Source of the DNA: Lysobacteraceae bacterium
GTDB taxonomy: Bacteria; Pseudomonadota; Gammaproteobacteria; Xanthomonadales; Xanthomonadaceae
Length of the DNA stretch: 64,000 bases
NCBI GenBank assembly: GCA_003241895.1
Contig: QBLY01000001.1
Location: 1 to 64,000, forward strand
Direction: 5' to 3'
A model generated the notes under the pieces. That model was not told the DNA's origin, did not search any database, and saw nothing but the letters and a program-made list of their open reading frames with translations. The position numbers were made by a program, and so were the translations under genes. Below, one piece after another: positions 32,320-42,324 of this stretch (positions are counted from its first letter, which is position 1; every line of letters begins with the position of its first letter).

Positions 32320-34002
32320 ATGACTGAATCATTCGCTGAACTGTTCGAACAGAGCCAGACCGCGCTCAACAAGCTCAAGCCGGGCGCCATCGTCTCGGGC
32401 ATCGTGGTCGAGATCCGCTCCGACGTGGTCGTGATCAACGCCGGCCTGAAGTCGGAAGGCATCATCCCGATCGAACAGTTCCGTAACGAAGCCGGCGAAC
32501 TCGAAGTCGCCGTCGGTGACAGCGTCAAGGTCGCCCTGGAATACCTCGAGAATGGCTTCGGTGAAACCGTGCTGTCGCGCGAGAAAGCCAAGCGCGCCAT
32601 GGTCTGGGACGAACTCGAAGCTTCCATGGAAGCCGGCGAAATCGTCACCGGTCGCATCAGCGGCAAGGTCAAGGGCGGCTTCACCGTCGACATCCGCGAC
32701 GTCCGCGCGTTCCTGCCGGGCTCCCTGGTGGACGTGCGTCCGGTCCGTGACCCGGGTTACCTGGAAGGCAAGGAACTCGAGTTCAAGATCATCAAGCTCG
32801 ACCGCAAGCGCAACAACGTCGTGGTCTCCCGCCGTGCGGTGGTCGAGTCCGAGTCGAGCGTCGAGCGCGAGCAGCTGATGGAGCGCCTGCAGGAAGGTGC
32901 CGTCATCAAGGGTGTCGTCAAGAACCTCACCGATTACGGCGCGTTCGTGGACCTGGGCGGCATCGACGGCCTGCTGCACATCACCGACATGGCATGGAAG
33001 CGCGTGCGCCATCCGTCCGAAGTGGTGAACGTGGGCGAAGAGCTCGACGTGCGCGTGCTGAAGTTCGACCGCGAGCGCAACCGCGTCTCGCTCGGCCTCA
33101 AGCAGCTGGGCGACGATCCGTGGGACAACATCGCCCGCCGTTACCCGACCTCCTCACGCCTGTTCGGCAAGGTCTCCAACGTCACCGATTACGGCGCGTT
33201 CGTCGAGATTGAGCCGGGCGTGGAAGGCCTGGTGCACGTGTCTGAGATGGATTGGACCAACAAGAACGTCAACCCGTCCAAGGTCGTCCAGCTGGGCGAC
33301 GAACTCGAGGTGATGGTGCTGGACGTGGACGGCGAGCGTCGCCGCATCTCGCTGGGCATCAAGCAGTGCACCCCGAACCCGTGGGAAGCGTTCTCGGCCC
33401 TGTTCAAGAAGGGCGACAAGGTTTCCGGCCAGATCAAGTCCATCACCGACTTCGGCATCTTCATCGGCCTGGACGGCGGTATCGACGGCCTGGTGCACCT
33501 GTCCGACATCTCGTGGAACACCACGGGCGAAGACGTGGTGCGCAACTACAAGAAGGGCGACAACCTCGAAGCCGTGGTGCTGGCCGTGGATCCCGAGCGT
33601 GAGCGCATCTCGCTGGGCGTGAAGCAGCTCGAGCAGGACCCGGTCGGCCAGTACATGGCCACCACCACCAAGGGCAGCATCGTCACCGGCGTGGTCAAGG
33701 AAGTCGACACCAAGGGCGCGACCATCGAGCTCGACGGCGGCATCGAGGGCTACGTGCGCGCCAACGACATCGCCAAGGAGCGTGTCGACGACGCCACCCA
33801 GTACCTCAAGGTCGGCGACGCGGTGGAAGCCAAGTTCATCGGCATGGACCGCAAGGGCCGCGTGATGCAGCTCTCGATCCGCGCCAAGGACGAGGCCGAC
33901 CTGGTTGAGAACATGGCCGAAGTGAACAAGTCGTTCGACGCGGCCAGCGGCACCACCAAGCTCGGTGCCCTGCTGCGCGAACAGCTGAACAAGGGCGAGT
34001 AA
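32320..34002 (+). CDS. rpsA: 30S ribosomal protein S1
   Basis: 560-residue RNA-binding protein of the small subunit needed to initiate on weakly structured or SD-poor mRNAs. It carries six S1 repeats; typical landmarks are [62 protein letters not shown] and [20 protein letters not shown]. Start: ATG at 32320 ([13 protein letters not shown]), matching the family; the frame is open to 32281 but the extension is not S1-like. Codon use is noticeably biased toward a restricted set, as expected for a highly expressed gene. Confidence 0.98.
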   Translation: MTESFAELFEQSQTALNKLKPGAIVSGIVVEIRSDVVVINAGLKSEGIIPIEQFRNEAGELEVAVGDSVKVALEYLENGFGETVLSREKAKRAMVWDELEASMEAGEIVTGRISGKVKGGFTVDIRDVRAFLPGSLVDVRPVRDPGYLEGKELEFKIIKLDRKRNNVVVSRRAVVESESSVEREQLMERLQEGAVIKGVVKNLTDYGAFVDLGGIDGLLHITDMAWKRVRHPSEVVNVGEELDVRVLKFDRERNRVSLGLKQLGDDPWDNIARRYPTSSRLFGKVSNVTDYGAFVEIEPGVEGLVHVSEMDWTNKNVNPSKVVQLGDELEVMVLDVDGERRRISLGIKQCTPNPWEAFSALFKKGDKVSGQIKSITDFGIFIGLDGGIDGLVHLSDISWNTTGEDVVRNYKKGDNLEAVVLAVDPERERISLGVKQLEQDPVGQYMATTTKGSIVTGVVKEVDTKGATIELDGGIEGYVRANDIAKERVDDATQYLKVGDAVEAKFIGMDRKGRVMQLSIRAKDEADLVENMAEVNKSFDAASGTTKLGALLREQLNKGE

Positions 34003-34018
34003 GCCCGCAGTCCGGTCC

Positions 34019-34045
34019 GCGGCCCGGGGCATTGCCCCGGGCCGC
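34019..34045 (+). terminator. Strong hairpin after rpsA
   Basis: Twelve-base perfect stem gcggcccggggc / gccccgggccgc with loop att, in the rpsA-ihfB gap. T-run absent, so it may attenuate or stabilise rather than fully terminate. Confidence 0.5.
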
Positions 34046-34086
34046 GTCACCTTTACCCTGACACGAGCCCGAGGGCCCGCCACGAC

Positions 34087-34386
34087 ATGACGAAGTCCGA
34101 ACTGATCGAGGTGTTGTCGCGTCGCCAGGCCCACCTGAAGGCCGACGACGTTGATCTTGCCGTCAAGACCCTGCTCGAGATGATGAGTGGCGCCTTGACC
34201 CAGGGCGAGCGCATCGAAATCCGTGGTTTCGGCAGTTTTTCCCTGCATTTTCGCCCGCCGCGCCTGGGTCGCAACCCCAAGACCGGCGATTCCGTGGCCC
34301 TGCCCGGAAAGTATGTTCCCCATTTCAAGCCCGGCAAGGAGTTGCGCGATCGCGTCAACGCCAGCCCGGTATCGCCTTCATCCTGA
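34087..34386 (+). CDS. ihfB: Integration host factor beta subunit
   Basis: 99-residue HU/IHF-family DNA-bending protein that pairs with IhfA. Starts [14 protein letters not shown]; the DNA-contacting arm is [15 protein letters not shown], and the core [20 protein letters not shown] is typical of IHF-beta rather than HU. Location directly after rpsA is the standard one. It contributes to nucleoid structure, transcription and recombination. Confidence 0.97.
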   Translation: MTKSELIEVLSRRQAHLKADDVDLAVKTLLEMMSGALTQGERIEIRGFGSFSLHFRPPRLGRNPKTGDSVALPGKYVPHFKPGKELRDRVNASPVSPSS

Positions 34387-34441
34387 GTTTCCGCCCCGGC
34401 TGGGCTAAGCTTGCCGCCACCGGCTACTGGAAGTTCCGCGG

Positions 34442-34708
34442 ATGCGCCTGATCAAAGCCATCGTCGCCCTGTTGTTCGTCGTCGTCGGCGTGCTTTTTGG
34501 CGCGCTTAATCGCACGCCTGTCCGCATCGACCTGGGCTTCGCCACCATCGAATACGCCAACCTTGGCACCAGCCTGCTGGCGGCCGTACTTTTGGGCGCC
34601 ATTGTCGCCGGTGGCGTGCTGACGGCCGCCGTGGTGTGGCCGCTGCGGCGCCAGCTGCGCCGGGCCCCAACGGCCGTCGAACCGACGCCCCCCGAACACC
34701 ATGAGTGA
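34442..34708 (+). CDS. lapA: LapA-family small inner-membrane protein
   Basis: 88 residues with two membrane helices (AIVALLFVVVGVLFGALN and LLAAVLLGAIVAGGVLTAAVVW), the DUF1049/LapA layout. In E. coli LapA works with LapB in the balance of lipopolysaccharide and phospholipid synthesis by controlling LpxC turnover. The 3' end overlaps lapB by eight bases. Confidence 0.9.
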   Translation: MRLIKAIVALLFVVVGVLFGALNRTPVRIDLGFATIEYANLGTSLLAAVLLGAIVAGGVLTAAVVWPLRRQLRRAPTAVEPTPPEHHE

Positions 34709-35873
34709 GCTGGCGTGGCTGTTCCTGCTGCTGCCCATCGCCGCCGGTTCCGGTTGGATCGCCGGTAGGCGCGGCGGTGAGCGCCGCGGCGGCGCACGCA
34801 TTTCCCGCCTGTCCAACACCTATTTCCGCGGCCTGAACTATCTGCTCAACGAGCAGCAGGACAAGGCCATCGAGGTGTTCCTGCAGATCGCCGCCGTTGA
34901 CAAGGACACCGTCGAGACGCAGTTCGCGCTGGGCCATCTGTTCCGTCGCCGCGGCGAGGTCGACCGTGCCATCCGCCTGCACCAGAGCCTGGTTGGCCGC
35001 GCCGGCCTGAGCGACGGACAAAAGACCCGCGCCGTGCTGGCCCTGGGCGAGGACTACATGCGCGCCGGGCTGCTTGATCGCGCCGAGACCCTCTTCACCG
35101 ACCTGGTACGCGAGGGGGTCATGGCACCGCAGGCGCTGCGCCACCTGATATCGGTTTACCAAGCCGAGCGCGACTGGGGCAAGGCGATCGACCACGCGCG
35201 CCAGTTCGAGGCCGCCAGCGGCGAACCGATGGGCAAGCTGGTGGCGCAGTACCACTGCGAGCTGGCCGAGAAGGCCCGCCTTTCGGGCGACCTTGCCGGT
35301 GCCCGGCACCACGTGGCCGAGGCCAGCGCCGCCGACAGCCACTGCGTGCGCGCGGGCCTGGCCGAGGGGCAACTGGAGCTGGCGGACAACAACGACGCCG
35401 CCGCGATCCGCGCCTTCGAGCGCGTGGCGCGCCACGACATCGAGTTCCTGCCCGATATCCTCGAGCCGCTGCTGGGCTGCTACGAGCGGCTTGGCGACAG
35501 CGCCCGCGCGCGCGGCTTCCTGATGCAGATGATCGAGCACTACCCGGGCGTTTCGCCGGTGCTGGCGCTGACCCGCCTGATCGAACGCGAGGAGGGGCAT
35601 GCGGCCGCGCTCGGTTTCCTGTCGCGACAGCTGCACCAACGACCGTCGGTGCGGGGCGAGGCCGCCTACATCGACCTGAGCCTCAAGGACTTGAGCAGCG
35701 ACCCTTCCGAAACCCTCAAGACGCTCAAGCAGATCACCGACCAGCTGGTGGTGCGCACGCCGGGATATCGCTGCCAGCGCTGTGGCTTCAGCGCCCGTGC
35801 GCACCATTGGCAGTGCCCGGGCTGCAAGTCCTGGGGCAGCATCAAGCCCGCCCACGGCGCGGTGAGCGAGTGA
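34701..35873 (+). CDS. lapB: Lipopolysaccharide assembly protein B
   Basis: 390 residues. N-terminal membrane anchor (LAWLFLLLPIAAGSGWIAGR), about nine TPR repeats (starting TYFRGLNYLLNEQQDKAIEVF), and a C-terminal rubredoxin-like metal knuckle (CQRCGFSARAHHWQCPGCKSW) with two CxxC pairs. LapB docks LpxC to the FtsH protease and coordinates LPS assembly at the inner membrane. It overlaps lapA upstream, and its stop overlaps the GTG of the next gene, so the LPS-control and sugar-transfer genes are coupled. Confidence 0.95.
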   Translation: MSELAWLFLLLPIAAGSGWIAGRRGGERRGGARISRLSNTYFRGLNYLLNEQQDKAIEVFLQIAAVDKDTVETQFALGHLFRRRGEVDRAIRLHQSLVGRAGLSDGQKTRAVLALGEDYMRAGLLDRAETLFTDLVREGVMAPQALRHLISVYQAERDWGKAIDHARQFEAASGEPMGKLVAQYHCELAEKARLSGDLAGARHHVAEASAADSHCVRAGLAEGQLELADNNDAAAIRAFERVARHDIEFLPDILEPLLGCYERLGDSARARGFLMQMIEHYPGVSPVLALTRLIEREEGHAAALGFLSRQLHQRPSVRGEAAYIDLSLKDLSSDPSETLKTLKQITDQLVVRTPGYRCQRCGFSARAHHWQCPGCKSWGSIKPAHGAVSE

Positions 35874-36892
35874 TTCCCGGCTGGAGCGTGTCGCCCTGGC
35901 TGTTTGCGACGCTGGGCTTTTTAGCCGCGCTGGTCGTGGCGGGGACGTGGCGCGCACAGGCTATCCGGCGGCAATGGCTGGACCTGCCGGGCGAACGGCG
36001 GCTGCATGACGTGCCGATACCGCGCGGTGGCGGCGTGGCCATCGCCGCCGTGCTGCTGGCGGCGACGCCCGGGCTGGGCGAGGACGCGGCGCTGGTTGCC
36101 CTGGGGCTGCTGGTGACGACCGGAGTCGGCCTGATCGATGACCTGCGCCCCTTGCCCGCCTTGCCCAAGCTGGGTCTGCAGGCTGTCGGCGCCTTGCCGC
36201 TGGCGCTGGCGTGGCCGCTGGCCCCCGAGGCGCTCGGTACGGTTGCCGCGATTGCCGCGGCATGGGCAATGGTGCTGGTGCTGGTCAATTTCTGGAACTT
36301 CATCGACGGCAGCAACGGCATGGCCGCCGGCCAGGCCCTGCTGGTGGGCGCGGCGACCGTGATCATCACCGGCGCGTCCACTCCGGCCGGCTGGCTCGGC
36401 CTGGCGATGGCGGCAGGTTGCCTGGGCTTCCTGCCGTTCAATGTTCCGGTGGCCCGGCTTTTCCTCGGTGACGCCGGCAGTTTCGCGCTGGGTTACGGCG
36501 TGGCCGCGCTGCTGTTGATGGCGCAGGCCCAGGGCGAGGCCCCGGCCTGGTATCTGCTGCTGCTGCCGTCGGCCGTAATCGCGGACGCAGGACTGACCCT
36601 CCTGGGTCGCCTGCTTCGGCGCGAGAAGGTCTGGCTGGCGCACCGCCAGCATCTTTACCAGCGCGCGGTGCTGCACGGCTGGAGCCATCTGCGCATCGGC
36701 CTGTGCTACGCCGCCTGGACCGTGCTTGCGGCCGTAGCCGCGTGGGCCACTGGCCGCGCCGGTGCCTCGACGATGATCCAATGCACCGTGCTGGCGTTGG
36801 TGGGCCTGGCGGCGGTGCTGGTGTATGCCTGGGGTGGGCGGCACTTTTCGCCGCCGCAGGATTTGAGCCTGGACAGGGAGTCTGCTCGATGA
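35870..36892 (+). CDS. MraY/WecA-type glycosyl-1-phosphate transferase
   Basis: 340-residue polytopic membrane enzyme that moves a sugar-1-phosphate from a nucleotide sugar onto undecaprenyl phosphate. It carries the family's acidic motifs GLIDDLRPLP, VNFWNFIDGSNGMAAGQ and FLGDAGSFALGYG, and the cytoplasmic RQHLYQRAV histidine motif in AHRQHLYQRAVLHGWSH. Likely initiates O-antigen or exopolysaccharide repeat-unit synthesis; sugar not determinable. Start: GTG overlapping the lapB TGA (GTGA), in phase with the first membrane helix. Stop overlaps the next ATG. Confidence 0.9.
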   Translation: MIPGWSVSPWLFATLGFLAALVVAGTWRAQAIRRQWLDLPGERRLHDVPIPRGGGVAIAAVLLAATPGLGEDAALVALGLLVTTGVGLIDDLRPLPALPKLGLQAVGALPLALAWPLAPEALGTVAAIAAAWAMVLVLVNFWNFIDGSNGMAAGQALLVGAATVIITGASTPAGWLGLAMAAGCLGFLPFNVPVARLFLGDAGSFALGYGVAALLLMAQAQGEAPAWYLLLLPSAVIADAGLTLLGRLLRREKVWLAHRQHLYQRAVLHGWSHLRIGLCYAAWTVLAAVAAWATGRAGASTMIQCTVLALVGLAAVLVYAWGGRHFSPPQDLSLDRESAR

Positions 36893-38763
36893 AGTTTTTC
36901 CCCAGCCTTTCGGCCATGCTGCCGCGGCTGCTGATCGTGCTGCACGACCTGGCCATGGTGGCCCTGGTCTGGGTGGCGCTGCGTTGGTTGGCCAGCGCGG
37001 CCGGCGCGCCGCCGGCGCCTTCGCTGGCGCTCGAACTGGCGATCGTGTTGAGCGTGCAGGGCCTGGTGCTGCAGATGGTGGGCCTGTACCGCGGCCTGTG
37101 GCGCTTCGCCAGCCTGCCCGACCTGGGCAACCTGGTGCGCGCGGCGCTGCTGGGCGTGCTGGTGATCGTGGTGGTGCTGTTCCTGCTGGACCAGGTTGAG
37201 CTGGTGCCGCGACGCGTGCTGGTTCCGTACCCCGTGGCCGTGGTGGTGATGCTGGGCGTGCCGCGCCTGCTTTACCGGCTGTGGAAGGACCATCGCCAGT
37301 CCGGCCATTCCGCCGATTCCCAGCGCGTGCTGGTGCTGGGTGCCGGCCGTACCGCCGAGACGCTGCTGCGCGAATTGCGCAGCGACGGCCGCTACCAGCC
37401 GGTGGGCCTGCTGGACGACCAGGTCGCACTGCGGGGCGCCAAGGTGCAGGGCGTGCCGGTGCTGGGCACCATTGATGAACTGCCTTATATCGCGCAGGAA
37501 ACCGCGCCCCGGCTGATCGTTATCGCGATGCCGTCGGCCAGCGCGGCCGAGATGCAGCGCGTGGTCTCGCTGTGCGACGAAACCGGCCTGCCGTTCCGCA
37601 CGGTGCCCAGGCTGTCGGACGTGCTCGCCGGCAAGCCGCAGCGGCTGGAGCTGAGCGAAGTCCGCATCGAGGACCTGCTGGGCCGCGAGCCCATCGAGTT
37701 CGGCGCCGCGCGCACCGCCGTGGCCGGCAAGCGGGTAATGGTTACCGGCGCCGGAGGTTCGATCGGTTCCGAACTGGCGCGCCAGTGCGCCGCTGCGGGC
37801 GCCGCCGAACTGGTGCTGTTCGAACGTGCCGAGTTGCCATTGCACGATATTTCAGCCGAGATCCTCCGCGATTTCCCCCACCTGCTGCTGCGGCTGCATC
37901 TGGCTGACTGCGGCGACCCGACCGCCTGCCGGATCGCGCTTGCCGACGGCATGGACTTCGTCTTCCACGCTGCCGCCTGCAAGCAGGTGCCGCTGCTGGA
38001 GGACCATGTGCGCGAGGCGCTGCGCAACAACGTCGGCGCCACCAGCACGCTCGCCCGCGCCTGCGTCCAGGCGGGCGTAGGGCAGTTGGTCTTCATTTCC
38101 ACCGACAAGGCCATTTGCCCGATCAACGTGCTTGGCGCCAGCAAGCGCTTCGCCGAATTGACCTGCCAGACCGAACTCGACGGCAGCCCGATGGCGCTGT
38201 CGATCGTACGGTTCGGCAACGTGCTTGATTCGGCCGGCAGCGTGGTGCCGCTGTTCCGCAGGCAGATCGCCGCCGGCGGCCCGGTCACCGTGACGCACCC
38301 GGAAGTGACGCGTTATTTCATGACCATCCCCGAGGCCTGCCAGCTGATCCTGAGCTCGCTGAGCCTGGGCAGGGAGCCTTGTTCGGTGTTCGCGCTGGAC
38401 ATGGGCCGGCCGGTGGCCATCCGCGAGCTGGCCGAACAGATGATCCGCCTGAGCGGCAAGCGGCCCGGCGTGGACATCATGGTCAGCTACACCGGGCTGC
38501 GGCCCGGTGAGAAGCTGCACGAAATCCTGTTCCATCCGGCCGAACGCTACCAGCGCACGCAGCACCCGCGCATCCTCCAGGCCATGCCGCGCGAGTTCGA
38601 CCTTGCCGCCATGCGCGACAACCTGCAAAGGCTCCAGCTGCTGCTGTCGGATCCTGCCGCGCAGGCTGCGCTGGAGTCGCTGCTGCGTGACGCCGTGCCG
38701 GAGTACAATCCAGGCGGTAACGGCGGTGACGATCCTTACCCGCCTGAACTTTCTCCTTTCTGA
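36889..38763 (+). CDS. Membrane nucleotide-sugar 4,6-dehydratase (WbpM/PglF/CapD family)
   Basis: 624 residues. Four N-terminal membrane helices are followed by a CoA-binding/Rossmann-like domain (VLGAGRTAETLLREL, ~residue 144), then the catalytic extended-SDR domain (MVTGAGGSIGSELARQ, ~residue 284; FISTDKAICPINVLGASKR). The Tyr of the usual YxxxK is replaced, as is normal in this subfamily, whose members make UDP-4-keto-6-deoxy-sugars for O-antigen or glycoprotein glycans. Coupled by ATGA to the sugar transferase and 13 bases from galU, giving a short surface-glycan operon. Exact substrate unknown. Confidence 0.9.
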   Translation: MKFFPSLSAMLPRLLIVLHDLAMVALVWVALRWLASAAGAPPAPSLALELAIVLSVQGLVLQMVGLYRGLWRFASLPDLGNLVRAALLGVLVIVVVLFLLDQVELVPRRVLVPYPVAVVVMLGVPRLLYRLWKDHRQSGHSADSQRVLVLGAGRTAETLLRELRSDGRYQPVGLLDDQVALRGAKVQGVPVLGTIDELPYIAQETAPRLIVIAMPSASAAEMQRVVSLCDETGLPFRTVPRLSDVLAGKPQRLELSEVRIEDLLGREPIEFGAARTAVAGKRVMVTGAGGSIGSELARQCAAAGAAELVLFERAELPLHDISAEILRDFPHLLLRLHLADCGDPTACRIALADGMDFVFHAAACKQVPLLEDHVREALRNNVGATSTLARACVQAGVGQLVFISTDKAICPINVLGASKRFAELTCQTELDGSPMALSIVRFGNVLDSAGSVVPLFRRQIAAGGPVTVTHPEVTRYFMTIPEACQLILSSLSLGREPCSVFALDMGRPVAIRELAEQMIRLSGKRPGVDIMVSYTGLRPGEKLHEILFHPAERYQRTQHPRILQAMPREFDLAAMRDNLQRLQLLLSDPAAQAALESLLRDAVPEYNPGGNGGDDPYPPELSPF

Positions 38764-38776
38764 AGAGTGCAACTGC

Positions 38777-39655
38777 ATGAGCTTCCGAATCAGGAAAGCG
38801 GTATTCCCGGTCGCCGGCCTCGGCACGCGATTCCTGCCGGCCACCAAGACGGTGCCCAAGGAAATGCTGCCGGTGGTGGACAAGCCGCTGATCCAATACG
38901 CGGTGGACGAGGCCATCGAGGCCGGCTGCGATACGCTGGTGTTCGTCACCAATCGCTACAAGCACTCGGTGGCCGACTATTTCGACAAGGCCTACGAGCT
39001 GGAACAAAAGCTCGAGAAGGCCGGCAAGTCCGAGCTGCTGGCCCTGATCCGGGACGTGCTTCCCAGGAACGTGCGGGCCGTCTTCGTCACCCAGGCCGAG
39101 GCGCTTGGCCTGGGCCACGCGGTGCTCTGCGCGCGGCCAGTGATCGGCGACGAACCGTTCGCGGTGCTGCTGCCCGACGACCTGATCTGGAACACCGGCC
39201 ACGGCGCCCTGCGCCAGATGGTCGACCTGGCCGAGCGCGAGTCCGCCAGCGTGATCGCCGTGCAGGACGTGCCGCGCGAACAGACCGCCAGCTACGGCAT
39301 CGTCGCCACCCGTGATTTCTCGGGCCGGCATGGCGAAATCAGTGCCATCGTCGAGAAGCCCAAGCCCGAGGTCGCCCCGAGCAACCTGGCGGTGGTCGGA
39401 CGCTATGTGCTCAGCGGCAGCATCTTTGATCTGTTGGCCAAGACCCGGCCGGGCGCCGGTGGCGAAATCCAGCTCACCGACGGCATCGCTGCGCTGATGG
39501 AGCGCGAGCGCGTGCTGGCCTATCGTTTCGAAGGCCGTCGCTTCGACTGCGGCAGCCGCATCGGCCTGATCGAGGCCACCATGCAGTTCGCCCTGGATCA
39601 CGAGGACCTGGCCGAGCCGACCCGCGAGTTCATGCGGGCCGCGCTGGCGCGCTGA
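38777..39655 (+). CDS. galU: UTP-glucose-1-phosphate uridylyltransferase
   Basis: Makes UDP-glucose from UTP and glucose-1-phosphate, feeding LPS, exopolysaccharide and trehalose routes. 292 residues; nucleotide-binding FPVAGLGTRFLPATKT and VVDKPLIQYAVDEA at the start, then VLLPDDLI and the substrate motif FDCGSRIGLIEA. Start: ATG at 38777, matching the family N-terminus MSFRIRKAVFP; the frame open upstream lies inside the previous gene. Confidence 0.96.
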   Translation: MSFRIRKAVFPVAGLGTRFLPATKTVPKEMLPVVDKPLIQYAVDEAIEAGCDTLVFVTNRYKHSVADYFDKAYELEQKLEKAGKSELLALIRDVLPRNVRAVFVTQAEALGLGHAVLCARPVIGDEPFAVLLPDDLIWNTGHGALRQMVDLAERESASVIAVQDVPREQTASYGIVATRDFSGRHGEISAIVEKPKPEVAPSNLAVVGRYVLSGSIFDLLAKTRPGAGGEIQLTDGIAALMERERVLAYRFEGRRFDCGSRIGLIEATMQFALDHEDLAEPTREFMRAALAR

Positions 39656-39671
39656 GTCCCGGAAGCCGGCG

Positions 39672-40961
39672 ATGGGCCTTGCGAGCTACTACCGCGCCAG
39701 CGCGGCGGCCGCGCCCACGCATCCCCTGCTGTCGGGCACGCGCGAAGCCGCGGTGTGCATCGTTGGCGCCGGGTTCGCCGGGCTGAACACGGCACTGGGC
39801 TTGGCCGAACGCGGCCAGCGTGACGTGGTGCTGCTCGAGGCCGACACGGTTGCCCACGGGGCGTCCGGCCGCAATGGCGGCTTCGTGTTCGGTGGCTTTT
39901 CGCGCGGTGAAGATGCGCTGCTGGCTGAGCTCGGCCCGGTGGCGGCGCGGCGCCTGTACCAGGGCACGCAGGACGCGGTGGACCTGATCCGCACGCGCAT
40001 CGCACGGCACCAGATCGATTGCCAGGCCACCGACGCCGGCGTGCTCTGGGCCAACTGGTTCCGCGACCCGGCGCCGCTGCGCGCGCGCCAGGCGCTGCTG
40101 GCCGAACACTTCGGCACCTCGTGGGACTGGGTGTCGCGTGAGCAGCTGGCGGAGCAGGTGACGACCCGGCGCTACAGCGAGGCCCTGTTCGAGCGCAATG
40201 CCCTTCACTTCAATCCGCTGGACTACGCCCACGGCCTGGCCCGCGTCGCCGGCGGCCTGGGCGTGGCCCTGCACGAAGGCTCCCCGGCGATCGCGCTGGA
40301 TCGGGCAGGGCAGGGCTGGCGTGTGCGCACGCCGCAGGGTGAAGTGCTGGCCAAGCAGGTGGTGCTGGCCTGCGGTGGCTACCTGGCCGGCCTGCGCCGC
40401 GAAGTGGACGCCGGGGTGCTGCCGATCGCCACTTATGTGATGGTCACCGAGCCGCTGGGCGCGCGCCTGGACGAGGTCATCCGTACCCGCGCGGCCATTT
40501 ACGACACGCGCTTCGCCTTCGACTACTACCGGCCGCTGCCCGACAGCCGCATCCTCTGGGGCGGCCGCATCTCGGTGCTCGACCGTTCGCCCGAAGCCGT
40601 CAAGCGCCTGCTGCTGCGCGACCTGCTCAAGGTCTATCCGCAGCTTGAGGGCATTGGCATCGACTTCGCCTGGTCGGGCCTGATGAGCTACGCCCGGCAC
40701 CAGATGCCGCAGGTGGGCCGCGTCGACGAGGGCCTGTGGCTGGCCCAGGCCTTCGGCGGGCACGGCGTCGCGCCGACCACGTTCGCAGGTGAAGTGCTGG
40801 CCGCGGCCATTGCCGAAGACGATCCGCGCTGGCGCGAGTTCGGCCGCTATGGCCTGGTGTCCGCGCTCAAGCCCGCCGGTTTCCTCGGCGCCCAGCTCAG
40901 CTACTGGTGGTACCAGGCGCGCGACGCGTGGAAGGACCGGCGGGAGGGCAGGGCGGCATGA
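39672..40961 (+). CDS. FAD-dependent amine oxidoreductase (DAO family, PuuB-like)
   Basis: 429-residue flavoprotein of the D-amino-acid-oxidase superfamily. FAD-binding dinucleotide motif is [18 protein letters not shown] near residue 30, followed by [14 protein letters not shown] and a C-terminal [13 protein letters not shown] flavin-contact motif. Overall layout resembles gamma-glutamylputrescine oxidase (PuuB/OrdL), which would link to polyamine use. No other puu genes are adjacent, so substrate remains open. The stop overlaps the CsaA-like gene (ATGA). Confidence 0.87.
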   Translation: MGLASYYRASAAAAPTHPLLSGTREAAVCIVGAGFAGLNTALGLAERGQRDVVLLEADTVAHGASGRNGGFVFGGFSRGEDALLAELGPVAARRLYQGTQDAVDLIRTRIARHQIDCQATDAGVLWANWFRDPAPLRARQALLAEHFGTSWDWVSREQLAEQVTTRRYSEALFERNALHFNPLDYAHGLARVAGGLGVALHEGSPAIALDRAGQGWRVRTPQGEVLAKQVVLACGGYLAGLRREVDAGVLPIATYVMVTEPLGARLDEVIRTRAAIYDTRFAFDYYRPLPDSRILWGGRISVLDRSPEAVKRLLLRDLLKVYPQLEGIGIDFAWSGLMSYARHQMPQVGRVDEGLWLAQAFGGHGVAPTTFAGEVLAAAIAEDDPRWREFGRYGLVSALKPAGFLGAQLSYWWYQARDAWKDRREGRAA

Positions 40962-41305
40962 GTTCGGACGACATGGCAACGATCAGCTGGGCCGACTTCG
41001 AGAAGGTCCATCTGTGCGCCGGTACGGTGCTGCGGGTGGAGGAATTCCCCGAGGCTCGCAAGCCGGCCTGGAAACTCTGGGTCGACTTCGGACCACACGG
41101 CGTTCGCAAGACCAGCGCGCAGGTGAAAGCGCTTTACGCCGCACAGGACCTGGTCGGCCGCCAGGTCGTTGGCGTGGTCAACTTCCCGCCAAAGCAGGTC
41201 GGCCCGTTCCTGTCCGAATTCCTGCTCACCGGTTTCCCGACCGAAGAGGGCGTGGTTCTCACCACCCTCGAACGCCCCGTCCCCAACGGCACCCGCCTGG
41301 CCTGA
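40958..41305 (+). CDS. CsaA-like tRNA-binding domain protein
   Basis: 115-residue single-domain EMAP/CsaA-type OB fold ([69 protein letters not shown]). Such proteins dimerise, bind tRNA and have been described as chaperone-like in Bacillus CsaA. The ATG overlaps the oxidoreductase stop; a second ATG at 40973 (MATISWADF) would give the more usual family length. Function of coupling to an oxidoreductase is unclear. Confidence 0.9.
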   Translation: MSSDDMATISWADFEKVHLCAGTVLRVEEFPEARKPAWKLWVDFGPHGVRKTSAQVKALYAAQDLVGRQVVGVVNFPPKQVGPFLSEFLLTGFPTEEGVVLTTLERPVPNGTRLA

Positions 41306-41693
41306 AAGCGGCCGCGCCCTGGAAAGTTCTTCTGCCGCCTAAGGGATTTGCCAGCCTTGCCTCTGGCGCCGTCACCACCGCGGCAGCGAGGGTCTCTTTC
41401 CGCATCGCTTTGGGGCGGAGGATAGGCAATTCAAACGCTCTTTTCGAGCAGTCTGGCGAGTAGGCGGTGGTCGCGCAAGCGCCGGTTTGGGCGCGGGTCG
41501 GAGCGCAAGCGCCGGTTTGGGCGCGGATCGGGTGTTCGCGGGTGGGATTTCGGCATCGCGGGGCCGCGCCGCCGCGCCGTCCGTGGCCCTTTCTCGCTGA
41601 TTTCCGGCAGCGGGCCGAGCACGGCCCTGCGGGTTCGTGGCCGCATCGGATTGGCTTGCGGTTCTCGCCTCAGCGTCGTGGCTGATCCGGCGA
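41306..41693. other. Non-coding stretch next to an IS91 remnant
   Basis: 388 bases without a convincing gene. It contains a 30-base tandem duplication and minus-strand reading frames rich in Arg/Pro (RPNRRLRSDPRPNRRLRDH) that look like out-of-frame repeat translation. It lies immediately downstream of the decayed transposase and probably includes the element's terminal region, but I could not define an end. Confidence 0.5.
41473..41532. repeat. Two-copy 30-base tandem repeat
   Basis: Copies 41473-41502 and 41503-41532 beginning gcgcaagcgccggtttgggc, nearly identical (small mismatches at the 3' end of the unit). Confidence 0.8.
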
Positions 41694-42310
41694 TCACGCG
41701 ACCACAGCGGGCGGTGCGCGCGGGGCGGGTCGGTAGTGCGCCTTCTCCAGCGCGCCGTGCTTTGCGAAGTAGCCGAGGATGGCGCGGATGGCTGTGGGTT
41801 CTTCGATGCTGGCCACGATCCGCAGCGTGCCGCCACAGTGGCCGCAGGTATTCACGTCGATGGCGAACACGCGCCGGGGCGGCTGGCGAACAGGAAGCGT
41901 AATGGATACGGAAAACTCAGCACCCATTGCCGCACCGGCCGCGGGCCGAACACCTCCTGCACCAGGTGACGTGCGGACTCGGCCATGCGCCGCGCGCCGC
42001 AGCTCGGGCAAAAGCCGCGCTTCTTGCAGGAAAACGCCAGCAGCCGTTCCGCATGGCACTGCTCACACACCACGCGCAGGAAGCCGTGGGCGAGCACGCC
42101 GCAGCGCACGAACGCCTCGAACTCCTCGCGCACGTACTTGGGCAGCGATCGGTCTTGCGCATCAAGACGCGCAATCAAATCCGGGTAGTGCGATTGCACC
42201 AGCGCGTACAGCAGCGTGCGCTCGGACCCATGGCGCGCATAGGTCGGCGCGGCCGCCTGCGCGGTCGGTGCGGCGCTGGCAGCGACGGCTTCCTCGATGC
42301 GCGCGAACTC
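41694..42310 (-). pseudogene. IS91-family transposase remnant (N- and C-terminal ends joined, middle deleted)
   Basis: On the minus strand the first part (~42310-41885) reads as an IS91 transposase N-terminus: RTLLYALVQSHYPDLIARL, KYVREEFEAFVRCGVLAHGF, then the zinc-binding CEQCHAERLLAFSCKKRGF and CPSCGARRMAESARHLV, ending VRQWVLSFPYPLRFLFAS. In another frame the sequence continues as the C-terminus: RRVFAIDVNTCGHCGGTLR then VASIEEPTAIRAILGYFAKH, stopping at 41694. The catalytic middle (roughly 300 residues, including the HUH and Tyr motifs) is missing, and the join at about 41885 shifts frame. The element cannot encode an active transposase. Confidence 0.85.
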
Positions 42311-42324
42311 GCCGCCCCGCCGCT

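Noticed and set aside
41431..41697. 88-codon minus-strand frame after the IS91 relic
   Set aside because: Its Arg/Pro-rich translation comes from the 30-base tandem repeat; no start signal or family.
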